NCBI GenBank assembly: GCA_000621185.1
Contig: KK211222.1
Coordinates: 671,765-735,764, forward strand
DNA: 64,000 nucleotides
Origin: Franconibacter pulveris DSM 19144
GTDB taxonomy: Bacteria; Pseudomonadota; Gammaproteobacteria; Enterobacterales; Enterobacteriaceae
Direction: 5' to 3'
Shown: positions 33,874 to 42,867 of the stretch, one piece after another
Numbering within the stretch: the first letter of the stretch is position 1
Layout: the number at the start of each line of letters is the position of its first letter
Notes under the pieces: generated by a model
The model's input: only the letters and a program-made list of their open reading frames with translations
What the model was told of the DNA's origin: nothing
Databases searched by the model: none
Translations under genes and position numbers: made by a program

Positions 33874-33910
33874 GCGGTGGGTGGCGTTTCGCTTTACCGC
33901 CCTACGCGGG
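33874..33910. repeat. REP-like extragenic palindrome after speG
   Basis: GTGGGTGGCG-tttcgc-TTTACCGCCCTACG resembles the element at 50072-50100 (shared GGGTGG-CG...CGC-TACC-CGCC). Such GC-rich palindromes between genes are typical of REP elements in this group of enterics. Confidence 0.35.
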
Positions 33911-33959
33911 TTTCGAGGCGCGGGCAAGTAGAGCGTCACCCGCCCGCGAGACGCCGTTC

Positions 33960-34679
33960 TCAATAATAATCAATGGTGTTTTCGATGGTGTACTTATGGT
34001 GCACCGGCGGGGTGGCGCTCTCGTCAGTAATCTCCAGCTCGCAGCTCACCGGATTGAAATGGTTGTCATAATCGCAAGTCTGCTTTACGCGCCCCATGGT
34101 CTTATCGTTAAGCGTGCTGACAGCGGTGTAATCGAGCTTTTTACGGTTATCGGCAACGGTAGAAGCCACCGTCAGCCTGAGTTTATCCGCCACGGTCGTT
34201 TTGCCGAGTGGGTAGCCTTCCGCATCGTAACGGTAATCGATGGTTGTGCCTTTACCGCGCGCCTTCACCACAAAGCCGCTGTCGTTAGTGTCGTAAACGA
34301 CGCCCGCCGCGGGCAATTCCGCCAGCTGGCATTTACCCTGCAGTTTTACCCGCTTCTCCTGCGAGGCGGCGTCGAGGTAGTAGTTCGCGTTCAGCACCAG
34401 CGCCGCGCCGGAGTTATCTTCAAGGTTATGAAACTCGAGCGTGTCGAAGCACCCCTCCTGCGAGAGCGTGCCGGTTACCCGCTTCGCCACCTCGCCTTTT
34501 TCATTCATGAGCGTCTGGCTGAAATCTTTAACCGGGCCGCGCAGGGGATCAAAGTCAAATTCATTCGAAAAGCTCGCCATTTCCGGCGTAAAGGCCTGCG
34601 GGGTGGAAGCACCGTCGCAGCCTGCCAGCAGCCAGAGGGCTGAAAGCGTCATCAGGGCTCGTTTCACGCTAATATCCAT
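33960..34679 (-). CDS. ynfC: YnfC-family lipoprotein (UPF0257)
   Basis: 239 residues. The lipobox LLAG-C (Cys about residue 21) marks a lipoprotein; Asp at +2 suggests inner-membrane retention. The mature part closely follows E. coli YnfC (FTPEMASFSNEFDFDPLRGP, LQGKCQLAELP, YTIENTIDYY). Function unknown. The start is uncertain between ATG 34679 (short GGA spacing) and GTG 34664. Confidence 0.93.
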   Translation of the reverse strand: MDISVKRALMTLSALWLLAGCDGASTPQAFTPEMASFSNEFDFDPLRGPVKDFSQTLMNEKGEVAKRVTGTLSQEGCFDTLEFHNLEDNSGAALVLNANYYLDAASQEKRVKLQGKCQLAELPAAGVVYDTNDSGFVVKARGKGTTIDYRYDAEGYPLGKTTVADKLRLTVASTVADNRKKLDYTAVSTLNDKTMGRVKQTCDYDNHFNPVSCELEITDESATPPVHHKYTIENTIDYY

Positions 34680-34773
34680 TCGTCCTGTCAGGGGGTTACA
34701 TACACGTTAATACAAGGATTTACGTTCTGTCTGCTATGCTTAGTTTAACCGCTTTGCACAGAAGGAGCGCAAT

Positions 34774-35073
34774 ATGAAACGTCACGTTCTGGCCAGCACT
34801 ATTCTGCTTATCGCCGCCGCGCCTGCGCTGGCGCAGCAAAATTCTTGCGAACGGGTCAGGGATGAAATCCAACAGCGAATCATCAATAACGGCGTGCCGG
34901 AGTCGGGTTTCACCCTTTCCATTGTGCCTAACGATCAGGCCGATAAACCCGATGCGCAGGTCGTGGGCCACTGCGCTAATGATACACAAAAGATCCTCTA
35001 TACGCGCACCAGCAGCGGCAACGCAACAAACGCCGCGCCAGCCCAGGAAGGCGCCCCCAGCGAACCGCAATAA
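34774..35073 (+). CDS. ynfD: YnfD, DUF1161 exported protein
   Basis: 99 residues with signal peptide (cleavage near ALA-QQ). DUF1161 pattern: SCERVRDEIQQRIINNGVPESGFTLSIVP...VVGHCANDTQKILYTR, with two Cys that may form a disulfide. Periplasmic, function unknown. Divergent from ynfC; Shine-Dalgarno AAGGAG. A terminator follows. Confidence 0.93.
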   Translation: MKRHVLASTILLIAAAPALAQQNSCERVRDEIQQRIINNGVPESGFTLSIVPNDQADKPDAQVVGHCANDTQKILYTRTSSGNATNAAPAQEGAPSEPQ

Positions 35074-35079
35074 CTTTCC

Positions 35080-35107
35080 GGGCGCATAAGCGCCCTTTTT
35101 GTTTTTT
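35080..35107 (+). terminator. Intrinsic terminator of ynfD
   Basis: GGGCGC-ataa-GCGCCC followed by TTTTTGTTTTTT. Confidence 0.9.
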
Positions 35108-35248
35108 ATTCCCCTTCTTTGACCATCGTTAATACCCCCTACCTCATAATGGTTAATACTCCCGCCGCGCGTCACAGATGATGACGTCGTTAATAACGCT
35201 AAAAACGCCTTCACACCTTCCTTTTGCAGGAAGCACTAAGGAGTGAGC

Positions 35249-37681
35249 ATGTCGAACGTTCAACACCCCGGCGGGATAAGCCGCCGTACCCTTGTAAAAA
35301 CCACTGCCCTCGGCGGCCTTGCCCTCGCCGCTGGCGGATTTCCACTTCCTTTTATCCCCAAAAGCCTTGCGGCGCAGACCAGCCTGCCGCCTTCGTCGCC
35401 CGAGCGTATTATCTGGAGCGCTTGCACAGTCAACTGCGGCAGCCGCTGCCCGCTGCGCATGCATGTTGTTGATGGCGAAATACGCTACGTTGAAACGGAC
35501 AACACCGGCGACGACAACTATGACGGCTTACATCAGGTGCGCGCCTGTCTGCGCGGTCGTTCGATGCGCCGCCGGGTTTATAACCCCGATCGTCTGAAAT
35601 ACCCGATGAAACGGGTGGGTAAACGCGGTGAAGGCAAGTTTGTCCGCATCAGCTGGGAGGAAGCTTTCGATACGCTCGCCAGAGAAATGCAGCGTATTAT
35701 AAAGACCTATGGCAACGAGGCCATTTACCTGAACTACGGTACCGGGACGCTCGGCGGAACGATGACCCGCTCCTGGCCGCCCGGTAAGACGCTGATAGCG
35801 CGCCTGATGAACTGCTGCGGCGGCTATCTGAATCATTATGGCGACTACTCTACCGCGCAGATTGCCGCCGGGTTGAATTACACCTACGGCGGCTGGGCGG
35901 AAGGCAACAGCCCCTCTGATATTGAAAACAGCCAGTTAGTGGTTCTGTTCGGCAACAACCCCGGCGAAACGCGCATGAGCGGCGGCGGCGTGACTTATTA
36001 CCTTGAACAGGCGCGTGAGAAATCCAACGCCCGCATGATAATTATCGACCCACGGTACACCGACACCGGCGCCGGGCGTGAAGATGAGTGGATCCCCATT
36101 CGCCCGGGCACCGACGCCGCGCTGGTTTCAGGGCTCGCCTGGGTGATGATTACCGAGAATCTCGTCGACCAGGCATTTCTTGATACGTACTGCGTTGGCT
36201 ACGACGAAAAAACGCTGCCTGCGGGCGCGCCCGCCAATGGCCATTACAAAGCCTATATTCTCGGCCAGGGCGACGACGGCATCGCGAAAACGCCGCAGTG
36301 GGCCGCCGCGATTACCGGCATACCAGCCGCGCGCATCGTGAAGCTTGCGCGGGAAATAGCCTCCGCGAAACCCGCTTTTATCTCTCAGGGCTGGGGCCCT
36401 CAGCGCCACTCAAATGGCGAACTGGTCTCGCGCGCTATCGCCATGTTGCCTCTTCTCACCGGCAACGTCGGCATTCACGGCGGCAACAGCGGCGCGCGGG
36501 AAGGCGCTTACGCCATGCCGTTTGAACGGATGCCGACGCTGGAAAACCCGGTGCAAGCCAGCATTTCGATGTTCATGTGGACAGACGCCATTGTACGGGG
36601 ACCGGAAATGACCGCCCTGCGCGATGGCGTTCGCGGTAAAGCGAAGCTGGATGTGCCGATTAAAATGATTTGGAACTACGCCAGCAATTGCCTGATTAAC
36701 CAGCATTCGCAAATCAATCGCACCCATGAGATTTTGCAGGACGACAAACTGTGCGAACTGATTGTGGTTATCGACAATCACATGACCTCGTCGGCGAAAT
36801 ATGCCGACTTGCTGCTTCCCGACTGCACCGCCTCTGAGCAGATGGATTTTGCCCTCGATGCCTCCTGCGGCAACATGGATTACGTCATTTTTGCCGATCA
36901 AGCCATCAGCCCGCGCTTCGAGTGCAAAACGATTTATGAGATGACCTCTGAGATTGCTAAACGCATGGGCGTTGAGCAGCAGTTCACCGAAGGACGCACG
37001 CAGGAAGAATGGCTTCGTCACCTTTACGAACAATCCCGTAAGGCGCTGCCGGAACTGCCGGACTTCGATACGTTCCGTCAGCAGGGCATTTTCAAAAAAC
37101 GCGATCCAGACGGCCATTTTGTCGCCTACAAAGCGTTTCGCGACGATCCGCAGGCCAACCCGCTGTCCACGCCCTCCGGCAAAATTGAAATTTACTCCAG
37201 CCAGCTTGCGCAGATTGCCGACAGTTGGACGCTCGAAAAAGGCGACGTTATTCATCCTCTGCCTGTTTATAGCCCCGGCTTCGAGCACTACGACGACCCG
37301 CTGCGCGAGAAGTACCCGCTGCAGTTGACCGGCTTTCATTACAAAGCGCGAACCCACTCTACCTATGGCAACGTCGACGTGCTGAAGGCGGCCTGTCGCC
37401 AGGAGATGTGGATGAACCCAATCGATGCAACACCTCGCGGCATTGTCAGCGGCGATACGGTGCGTATTTTCAACGATCGCGGCGAAGTGCGTATTGAGGT
37501 GAAGGTCACGCCGCGCATTATCCCGGGGGTCGTGGCGTTGGGCGAAGGCGCATGGTACGACCCGGACGCGCAAGGCATTGACCATGCGGGATGCATTAAC
37601 GTTCTCACCACCCAGCGTCCCTCACCGCTCGCCAAGGGCAACCCTTCGCACAGCAATCTGGTCGAAATCGAGAAGGTTTAA
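35249..37681 (+). CDS. Tat-exported molybdoenzyme catalytic subunit (YnfE/YnfF, DmsA family)
   Basis: 810 residues. Twin-arginine signal (ISRRTLVKTTALGG), then a [4Fe-4S] site (CTVNCGSRC...C after 34 residues), and the Moco domains of the DMSO reductase family; Ser201 in GDYSTAQ is the expected molybdenum ligand. E. coli has two tandem paralogues, ynfE and ynfF, linked to selenate reduction; here only one exists, so it cannot be assigned to either with certainty. ATG 35249 follows AAGGAG at 5 bp; the in-frame GTG 35243 is rejected. The upstream region contains an imperfect FNR-like TTGACCATCGTTAA at 35119. Confidence 0.92.
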   Translation: MSNVQHPGGISRRTLVKTTALGGLALAAGGFPLPFIPKSLAAQTSLPPSSPERIIWSACTVNCGSRCPLRMHVVDGEIRYVETDNTGDDNYDGLHQVRACLRGRSMRRRVYNPDRLKYPMKRVGKRGEGKFVRISWEEAFDTLAREMQRIIKTYGNEAIYLNYGTGTLGGTMTRSWPPGKTLIARLMNCCGGYLNHYGDYSTAQIAAGLNYTYGGWAEGNSPSDIENSQLVVLFGNNPGETRMSGGGVTYYLEQAREKSNARMIIIDPRYTDTGAGREDEWIPIRPGTDAALVSGLAWVMITENLVDQAFLDTYCVGYDEKTLPAGAPANGHYKAYILGQGDDGIAKTPQWAAAITGIPAARIVKLAREIASAKPAFISQGWGPQRHSNGELVSRAIAMLPLLTGNVGIHGGNSGAREGAYAMPFERMPTLENPVQASISMFMWTDAIVRGPEMTALRDGVRGKAKLDVPIKMIWNYASNCLINQHSQINRTHEILQDDKLCELIVVIDNHMTSSAKYADLLLPDCTASEQMDFALDASCGNMDYVIFADQAISPRFECKTIYEMTSEIAKRMGVEQQFTEGRTQEEWLRHLYEQSRKALPELPDFDTFRQQGIFKKRDPDGHFVAYKAFRDDPQANPLSTPSGKIEIYSSQLAQIADSWTLEKGDVIHPLPVYSPGFEHYDDPLREKYPLQLTGFHYKARTHSTYGNVDVLKAACRQEMWMNPIDATPRGIVSGDTVRIFNDRGEVRIEVKVTPRIIPGVVALGEGAWYDPDAQGIDHAGCINVLTTQRPSPLAKGNPSHSNLVEIEKV

Positions 37682-37691
37682 GGAGTAACCG

Positions 37692-38309
37692 ATGACCACC
37701 CAGTATGGCTTTTTTATCGATTCCGCCCGCTGCACAGGCTGCAAAACCTGCGAGCTGGCGTGCAAGGATTACAAGGACCTCACCCCGGAAGTGAGCTTTC
37801 GCCGCATCTATGAGTACGCGGGCGGCAGCTGGCAGGAGGATAACGGCGTCTGGCGCCAGGATGTGTTCGCCTACTACCTCTCAATTGCCTGCAACCACTG
37901 CACCGACCCGGCCTGCACGAAAGTCTGCCCGAGCGGCGCAATGCACAAGCGCGACGACGGCTTCGTGGTAGTGGACGAGGATATCTGCATCGGCTGCCGT
38001 TACTGCCACATGGCCTGCCCTTATGGCGCGCCGCAGTACAACGCGCAGAAGGGCCACATGACCAAGTGCGACGGCTGTCATGAGCGGGTGGCGCAGGGGC
38101 AAAAGCCCGTCTGCGTGGAATCCTGCCCGCTGCGCGCGCTCGATTTCGGCCCCATCGACGCGCTGCGCCAGAAGCACGGCGCGCTCGCAGCCGTCGCGCC
38201 GCTGCCCGCCGCGCGATTCACGCAGCCGAACATTGTGATTAAACCCAACGCCGGCAGCCGACCCTGTGGCGACGCCACCGGCTACCTGGCCAACCCGAAG
38301 GAGGTGTGA
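37692..38309 (+). CDS. ynfG: FeS electron-transfer subunit (YnfG, DmsB family)
   Basis: 205 residues with four ferredoxin-type Cys clusters: CTGCKTCELACKD, CNHCTDPACTKVCPSG, CIGCRYCHMACPYG and CDGCHERV...CVESCP. It relays electrons from the membrane subunit to the catalytic subunit. Ten bp after the catalytic gene; Shine-Dalgarno AAGGAG. Confidence 0.95.
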   Translation: MTTQYGFFIDSARCTGCKTCELACKDYKDLTPEVSFRRIYEYAGGSWQEDNGVWRQDVFAYYLSIACNHCTDPACTKVCPSGAMHKRDDGFVVVDEDICIGCRYCHMACPYGAPQYNAQKGHMTKCDGCHERVAQGQKPVCVESCPLRALDFGPIDALRQKHGALAAVAPLPAARFTQPNIVIKPNAGSRPCGDATGYLANPKEV

Positions 38310-38310
38310 G

Positions 38311-39168
38311 ATGGGCAACGGATGGCATGAATGGCCGCTGGTGCTGTTTACGGTGCTCGGCCAGTGCGTGGCGGGCGGGCTTATCGTGAGCGGCCTCGGC
38401 TGGCTGACGGTGGCGCGCGAGCGCCCGGCGAGAACCCGGCTGGCGCGGGCGATGTTTCTGCTGTGGCTGTTGATGGGCGTGGGCTTTCTCGCCTCGGTGA
38501 TGCATCTGGGCTCGCCGCTGCGGATGTTCAACTCCCTTAACCGCGTCGGAGCGTCTGCGCTGAGCAACGAAATCGCCGGCGGCGCGCTCTTTTTCGCCGT
38601 GGGTGGGTTGTGGTGGCTGGCGGCGTTTCTGGACAAACTGCCTGCGGCGTTCGGCAAGGCGTGGCTGGTTATCAGCATGGCGCTGGGGCTGGCGTTTGTC
38701 TGGATGATGAGCCGCGTCTACCAGATTGAAACGGTGCCGACCTGGCGCAACGGCTACACCACGGCCGGTTTCTTCCTCACCGTCCTGCTGGGTGGGCCGC
38801 TGCTCGGCTCGCTGGTGTTGCGCCTGGCGCGGGTGCGCGTCAGCCCGGTGGGTTTCGCAAAGATAAGCGCGGCGGCATTGCTGCTCAGCGTGGCGGTCAT
38901 CGTGATGCAGGGCCAGGCGCTTGCCGCCATACACAGCTCGGTGCAGCAGGCGGCGACGCTGGTGCCGAATTACGCCTTATGGCAAACCGCACGCCTTGCC
39001 ATGCTTGCGCTGGGTCTGGGCTGCTGGCTCTGCCCGCTTATCCGGCGTACTGAGCCGCGCACCCTTTCCCTTATCGCAGGCTTCGTGCTGGTGTTAACCG
39101 CAGAGATAGTAGGCCGCATTTTGTTTTACGGGCTGCATATGACCACAGGCGTGGCGATCGCAGGATAA
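38311..39168 (+). CDS. ynfH: Membrane anchor subunit (YnfH, DmsC family)
   Basis: 285 residues with about eight TM helices; matches DmsC/YnfH in GNGWHEWPLVLFTVLGQ and FLASVMHLGSPLRMFNSLNRVGASALSNE. It oxidises menaquinol and anchors the enzyme. ATG 38311 lies 1 bp after the ynfG stop with AAGGAGG upstream. Confidence 0.95.
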   Translation: MGNGWHEWPLVLFTVLGQCVAGGLIVSGLGWLTVARERPARTRLARAMFLLWLLMGVGFLASVMHLGSPLRMFNSLNRVGASALSNEIAGGALFFAVGGLWWLAAFLDKLPAAFGKAWLVISMALGLAFVWMMSRVYQIETVPTWRNGYTTAGFFLTVLLGGPLLGSLVLRLARVRVSPVGFAKISAAALLLSVAVIVMQGQALAAIHSSVQQAATLVPNYALWQTARLAMLALGLGCWLCPLIRRTEPRTLSLIAGFVLVLTAEIVGRILFYGLHMTTGVAIAG

Positions 39169-39172
39169 TTCT

Positions 39173-39192
39173 GGCGCGGGGTAGCCCGCGCC
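39173..39192 (+). other. Intra-operon hairpin between ynfH and dmsD
   Basis: GGCGCGGG-gtag-CCCGCGCC, 8-bp GC stem in the gap before dmsD with no T run. It probably tunes mRNA stability, lowering chaperone relative to enzyme. Confidence 0.5.
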
Positions 39193-39212
39193 GCTTAACA
39201 AGGTAAAAAGCA

Positions 39213-39818
39213 GTGAAGACAACGCTGAACGACATCGCCCTTTGCGCCCGCGTGCTCGGCGCGCTCTTTTATTATTCCCCCGCTTCGGCTGAAGCCGCGC
39301 CGCTGGTGCAGTCATTGCGCCAGGAGGACTGGCGCGCGCAATGGCCTCAGGAAGTGCCGCAAGCAATAACCTGCGGGTTTCGCGCGCCGGAAAGTGAAGA
39401 GACGCTTGAGCAGGCCTGGCAACGGCTGTTTATTGGGCCGTGGGCGCTGCCCGCGCCGCCCTGGGGCTCAGTCTGGCTTGACCGTGAAAGCGTGCTGTTT
39501 GGCGACTCCACCCTCGCGCTGCGCCAGTGGATGCGGGAGAACGAAATAGACGCCGGGGCGGCAAGCAGCGAGCCCGAAGATCATATCGGGCTGCTGTTGC
39601 TGATGGCGGCGTGGCTTGCGGAAAACGGCAGAGCGCAGGCGCTTGAGCAGCTGCTGGCATGGCACCTGTTGCCCTGGGCGGGCCGCTTTCTGGAGGTGTT
39701 TTGCGAAAACGCCGGTCACCCTTTTTACACGGCGCTTGGCGAATTAACGCGCCAGACGCTGGCGGGCTGGGGCGAAGGGCTGGTCACGCCCGTAGCGGTA
39801 AAACCGCTCTACCGCTGA
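39213..39818 (+). CDS. dmsD: Tat proofreading chaperone DmsD
   Basis: 201 residues, all-helical TorD/DmsD family (RVLGALFYYSP, LFIGPWALPAPPWGSVWLDRE, LPWAGRFLEVF). It binds the twin-arginine leader of the DmsA/YnfE type subunit and holds it until cofactor insertion is complete. Starts at GTG 39213 with AAGGT eight bases upstream. Fourth gene of the operon and convergent with ydgC (26 bp gap). Confidence 0.95.
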   Translation: MKTTLNDIALCARVLGALFYYSPASAEAAPLVQSLRQEDWRAQWPQEVPQAITCGFRAPESEETLEQAWQRLFIGPWALPAPPWGSVWLDRESVLFGDSTLALRQWMRENEIDAGAASSEPEDHIGLLLLMAAWLAENGRAQALEQLLAWHLLPWAGRFLEVFCENAGHPFYTALGELTRQTLAGWGEGLVTPVAVKPLYR

Positions 39819-39844
39819 GCGTATGGCGTCTGGGCAACCTTATC

Positions 39845-40180
39845 TCAGTGAAAGCGCGTCCAGAGCGCAATCAACAGCCATGCGCTCAGGCACCAGAGCG
39901 TCACGGCGCCAGCCAGTGCCAGCGGCGCCCGCATCATGGCGCTAAAAACCCACAGCGAAGCCAGATAGACAAAATAGGGAATAATCGACCATATGCCGAA
40001 AATCACAGTGGCGCGCAGCGCTTCGACGCCGCGCTCTGTGACGACGACATAATGAGCAATAAGCGCGAAGGTCGGAAAAAGCGGGATCAGCCCGGCGATA
40101 TAATAATTTTTCGTCTTCGCAAGGATCCCAATCAGCACCACCACCAGCGCGCCAATCAGCGCTTTTATCAGTAATCCCAT
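39845..40180 (-). CDS. ydgC: GlpM-family inner-membrane protein YdgC
   Basis: 111 residues from ATG 40180, the length of E. coli YdgC. Four TM helices, N-terminal MGLLIKALIGALVVVLIG and AKTKNYYIAGLIPLFPTFALIAHYVV typical of the GlpM family, linked in Pseudomonas to alginate production. Function in enterics is unknown. Confidence 0.9.
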   Translation of the reverse strand: MGLLIKALIGALVVVLIGILAKTKNYYIAGLIPLFPTFALIAHYVVVTERGVEALRATVIFGIWSIIPYFVYLASLWVFSAMMRAPLALAGAVTLWCLSAWLLIALWTRFH

Positions 40181-40580
40181 CGCCCGCGTCCCGGCTTGAA
40201 AATGTAAGAGACGTGAAACTATCACACCTTACTGTCCACAGAAAAATGAAACCTTTTCTGCTGTTTATGCGACGCGCTTTCTCAAGCTGTTCGTTTATTT
40301 ATTCAGCAACTTTATTGTTGCTAATATAAATTACTTTTCCCGATTTGTTACGGTGTCACTTTGGCTTGTCGCTTTTTAAGATAATTCTACTCATAAGGAA
40401 ATAAGCGAGACGGCATAAAGTATAACGCTTATTACTACGGAGAATATGCGCCTGGAGCGCTCCCGCTCCGACTGGAATCCTTCCCATTGCATTGCTATAG
40501 CACTTTACACCGTAGTGAAACACGGGATAACAACAGGCAATACTTTTGTTGCCCGAAAACGTGCATACAGGGAGCGCGCC
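40181..40580. other. Gene-free promoter region of the osmoprotectant transporter operon
   Basis: AT-rich, no supported ORF. Contains AGCAAC-tttatt-GTTGCT (40305-40322) and AT-rich promoter-like sequence before the permease gene. Confidence 0.5.
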
Positions 40581-41294
40581 ATGCAAACGGCTTCACTTGC
40601 TAAACGTACTTTTCTCGCGGTCGCGGGATTGCTTATCGCTGTCGGATTGCTGGTCTGGGGCATTGGCATGGACGTTATCAAAACCCGTCAGGAAGATTTG
40701 CTTTATCTGGGTAAACAGCATCTGTGGCTTGTTTTTAGCTCCATGGCGCTGGCATTGCTGGTCGGCATTCCAAGCGGGATAGCGCTAAGCCGGCCCGCCG
40801 CGCGTCGTTGGGCGGAATATGTCATGCAGATTTTTAACGTCGGCAATACCCTGCCGCCGCTGGCCGTGCTGGCGCTGGCGATGGTGATTATCGGTATTGG
40901 CGACAAACCGGCCGTTGTGGCGCTGTTCCTCGCCTCGCTGCTGCCTGTCGTGCGCAACACGTACGCGGGGCTTTGCGCCGTGCCGGGCTCGCTGATTGAA
41001 GCGGCCAACGGCATTGGCATGACCAAACGCCAGCGCTTGTTGCAGGTCGAGTTGCCGAACGCCTGGCCGGTTATCCTTTCAGGCGTGCGCATCGCGACCG
41101 CCATTAACGTCGGCACCGCCCCGCTCGCCTTTCTTATCGGCGCCAGCAGCTACGGCGAGCTTATCTTCCCGGGAATTTACCTGAACGATTTCCCGACCCT
41201 TATCCTTGGCGCGTCGGCTACCGCCCTCTTCGCCTTGATCCTGGATATGGCGCTGGCCGCGCTGGGCCGCCTGCTCAGTCCGCACACCGCCTGA
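40581..41294 (+). CDS. Osmoprotectant ABC transporter permease (OsmY of the OsmU system)
   Basis: 237 residues with about six TM helices. BPD_transp_1 domain with the EAA loop [26 protein letters not shown]. The best fit is the permease called OsmY in the Salmonella OsmU (OsmVWXY) betaine/osmoprotectant importer; that name collides with the E. coli periplasmic OsmY, so no symbol is given. ATG 40581 has GGGAG upstream; an in-frame start 45 codons earlier has no signal. First gene of a four-gene operon. Confidence 0.88.
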   Translation: MQTASLAKRTFLAVAGLLIAVGLLVWGIGMDVIKTRQEDLLYLGKQHLWLVFSSMALALLVGIPSGIALSRPAARRWAEYVMQIFNVGNTLPPLAVLALAMVIIGIGDKPAVVALFLASLLPVVRNTYAGLCAVPGSLIEAANGIGMTKRQRLLQVELPNAWPVILSGVRIATAINVGTAPLAFLIGASSYGELIFPGIYLNDFPTLILGASATALFALILDMALAALGRLLSPHTA

Positions 41295-41310
41295 AATAAG
41301 GAGCGTTGAG

Positions 41311-42210
41311 ATGAAACTACCCCGACTGTGCGCCCTGCTGGCCGCCGCCATGCTCTTTACCGGCGCGGCGGCGGCCCGTCCGCTGGTGCTGGCGTCGAAA
41401 GGCTTTACCGAACAGCATATTCTTTCCGCCATGACGGTGGAGTACCTGCAAAAGAAAGGCTTCCAGGTGGAGCCGCGCACGAACATCGCTGCGGTGATTT
41501 CCCGTAACGCGATGGTCAATAAACAGGTGGACATGACCTGGGAGTATACCGGCACCTCGCTGATTATCTTTAACCGCATTAAGGAGCCGATGACGGCGCA
41601 GCAATCTTACGACACCGTAAAAAAGCTCGATGCGAAACTCGGGCTGGTCTGGCTGAAGCCCGCAAAGATGAACAACACCTATGCCTTCGCCATGCAGCGT
41701 AAGCGCGCCGAAGCCGAGCAGATCACCACGATGTCGCAAATGGTGGAAAAGATTGAGCAGCTGCGCAAAACCGACCCGGATAATAACTGGCTGCTGGGGC
41801 TGGACCTGGAATACGCCGGGCGCAGCGACGGCATGAAGCCGCTGCAGCAGGCCTACAACATGCCGCTTGACCGTTCGCAGATCCGCCAGATGGACCCGGG
41901 CCTCGTCTATAACGCCATTCGCGACGGGTTTGTCGACGTCGGTCTGGTCTACTCAACCGACGGGCGCGTGAAAGGGTTTGATCTGAAAGTGCTGGAGGAT
42001 GACAAGGGGTTCTTCCCAAGCTATGCCGTCACGCCGGTCGTGCGCAAAGAGGCGCTGGAGGCTAACCCCGGCCTTGATGAGGCGCTCAATACCCTTTCCG
42101 GCCTGCTTGATAACGACACCATCACTACGCTCAATGCGAAAGTGGATATCGATCACCAGTCGCCGCAGCAGGTCGCCCACGACTTCCTGCGCAGCAAAGG
42201 TCTGCTTTAA
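41311..42210 (+). CDS. osmX: Osmoprotectant-binding periplasmic protein OsmX
   Basis: 299 residues with signal peptide (cleavage near AAA-RP). OpuAC-type substrate-binding domain: [56 protein letters not shown]. Binds glycine betaine/choline-O-sulfate type solutes in characterised relatives. Shine-Dalgarno AAGGAG; 16 bp after the permease gene. Confidence 0.9.
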   Translation: MKLPRLCALLAAAMLFTGAAAARPLVLASKGFTEQHILSAMTVEYLQKKGFQVEPRTNIAAVISRNAMVNKQVDMTWEYTGTSLIIFNRIKEPMTAQQSYDTVKKLDAKLGLVWLKPAKMNNTYAFAMQRKRAEAEQITTMSQMVEKIEQLRKTDPDNNWLLGLDLEYAGRSDGMKPLQQAYNMPLDRSQIRQMDPGLVYNAIRDGFVDVGLVYSTDGRVKGFDLKVLEDDKGFFPSYAVTPVVRKEALEANPGLDEALNTLSGLLDNDTITTLNAKVDIDHQSPQQVAHDFLRSKGLL

Positions 42211-42219
42211 GGAGAGCCG

Positions 42220-42867
42220 ATGGATACCCTTCATTACATGATTGATAACGCAGGCTACCTTGGCATGCTGACGCTGCAACATCTGTGGCTGGTGCTGCTC
42301 GCGGTAGGCCTGGCGATTATCACCGGCGTGCCGCTCGGCATCCTCATTGTGCGCCATAAATGGCTGGCGACGCCGGTGCTGGGTCTCGCCACGCTGCTGC
42401 TGACCGTACCCTCCATCGCCCTGTTCGGGTTGATGATCCCGCTTTTCTCGATGATAGGCCAGGGGATCGGCGCGCTGCCCGCCATCACCGCCGTCTTTCT
42501 TTATTCGCTGCTGCCGATCGTACGCAATACCCATACCGCCCTCGACAGCCTGCCGCCCGGGCTGCGTGAAGCGGGCCGCGGCATCGGCATGACTTTCTGG
42601 CAGCGCCTGCGCTGGGTGGAAATTCCCATGGCCCTGCCGGTGATTTTCGGCGGTATTCGCACCGCCGTGGTGATGAATATCGGGGTAATGGCTATCGCCG
42701 CCGTGATTGGCGCGGGCGGTCTTGGCCTGCTGCTGCTCAACGGCATTGGCGGCAGCGATATCCGCATGCTGATTGCTGGCGCCTTAATGATTTGTCTGTT
42801 GGCGATTGTGCTCGACTGGCTGCTTCACCGTCTGCAAGTAATGCTTACGCCTAAGGGGATTCGATAA
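42220..42867 (+). CDS. osmW: Osmoprotectant ABC transporter permease OsmW
   Basis: 215 residues, about five TM helices, BPD_transp_1 domain with EAGRGIGMTFWQRLRWVEIPMALPVI. The second permease of a heterodimeric channel with the permease at 40581. Its stop overlaps the next ATG by one base (TAATGA). Confidence 0.9.
   Translation: MDTLHYMIDNAGYLGMLTLQHLWLVLLAVGLAIITGVPLGILIVRHKWLATPVLGLATLLLTVPSIALFGLMIPLFSMIGQGIGALPAITAVFLYSLLPIVRNTHTALDSLPPGLREAGRGIGMTFWQRLRWVEIPMALPVIFGGIRTAVVMNIGVMAIAAVIGAGGLGLLLLNGIGGSDIRMLIAGALMICLLAIVLDWLLHRLQVMLTPKGIR

Noticed and set aside
35119..35132. FNR site upstream of the ynfE/F-type gene (TTGACCATCGTTAA)
   Set aside because: Three mismatches to the consensus and no -10 at the matching distance, so not listed as a site.
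40446..40580. Long N-terminal extension of the first osmoprotectant permease
   Set aside because: No ribosome site at 40446; the ATG at 40581 has GGGAG upstream and gives the normal first TM helix.
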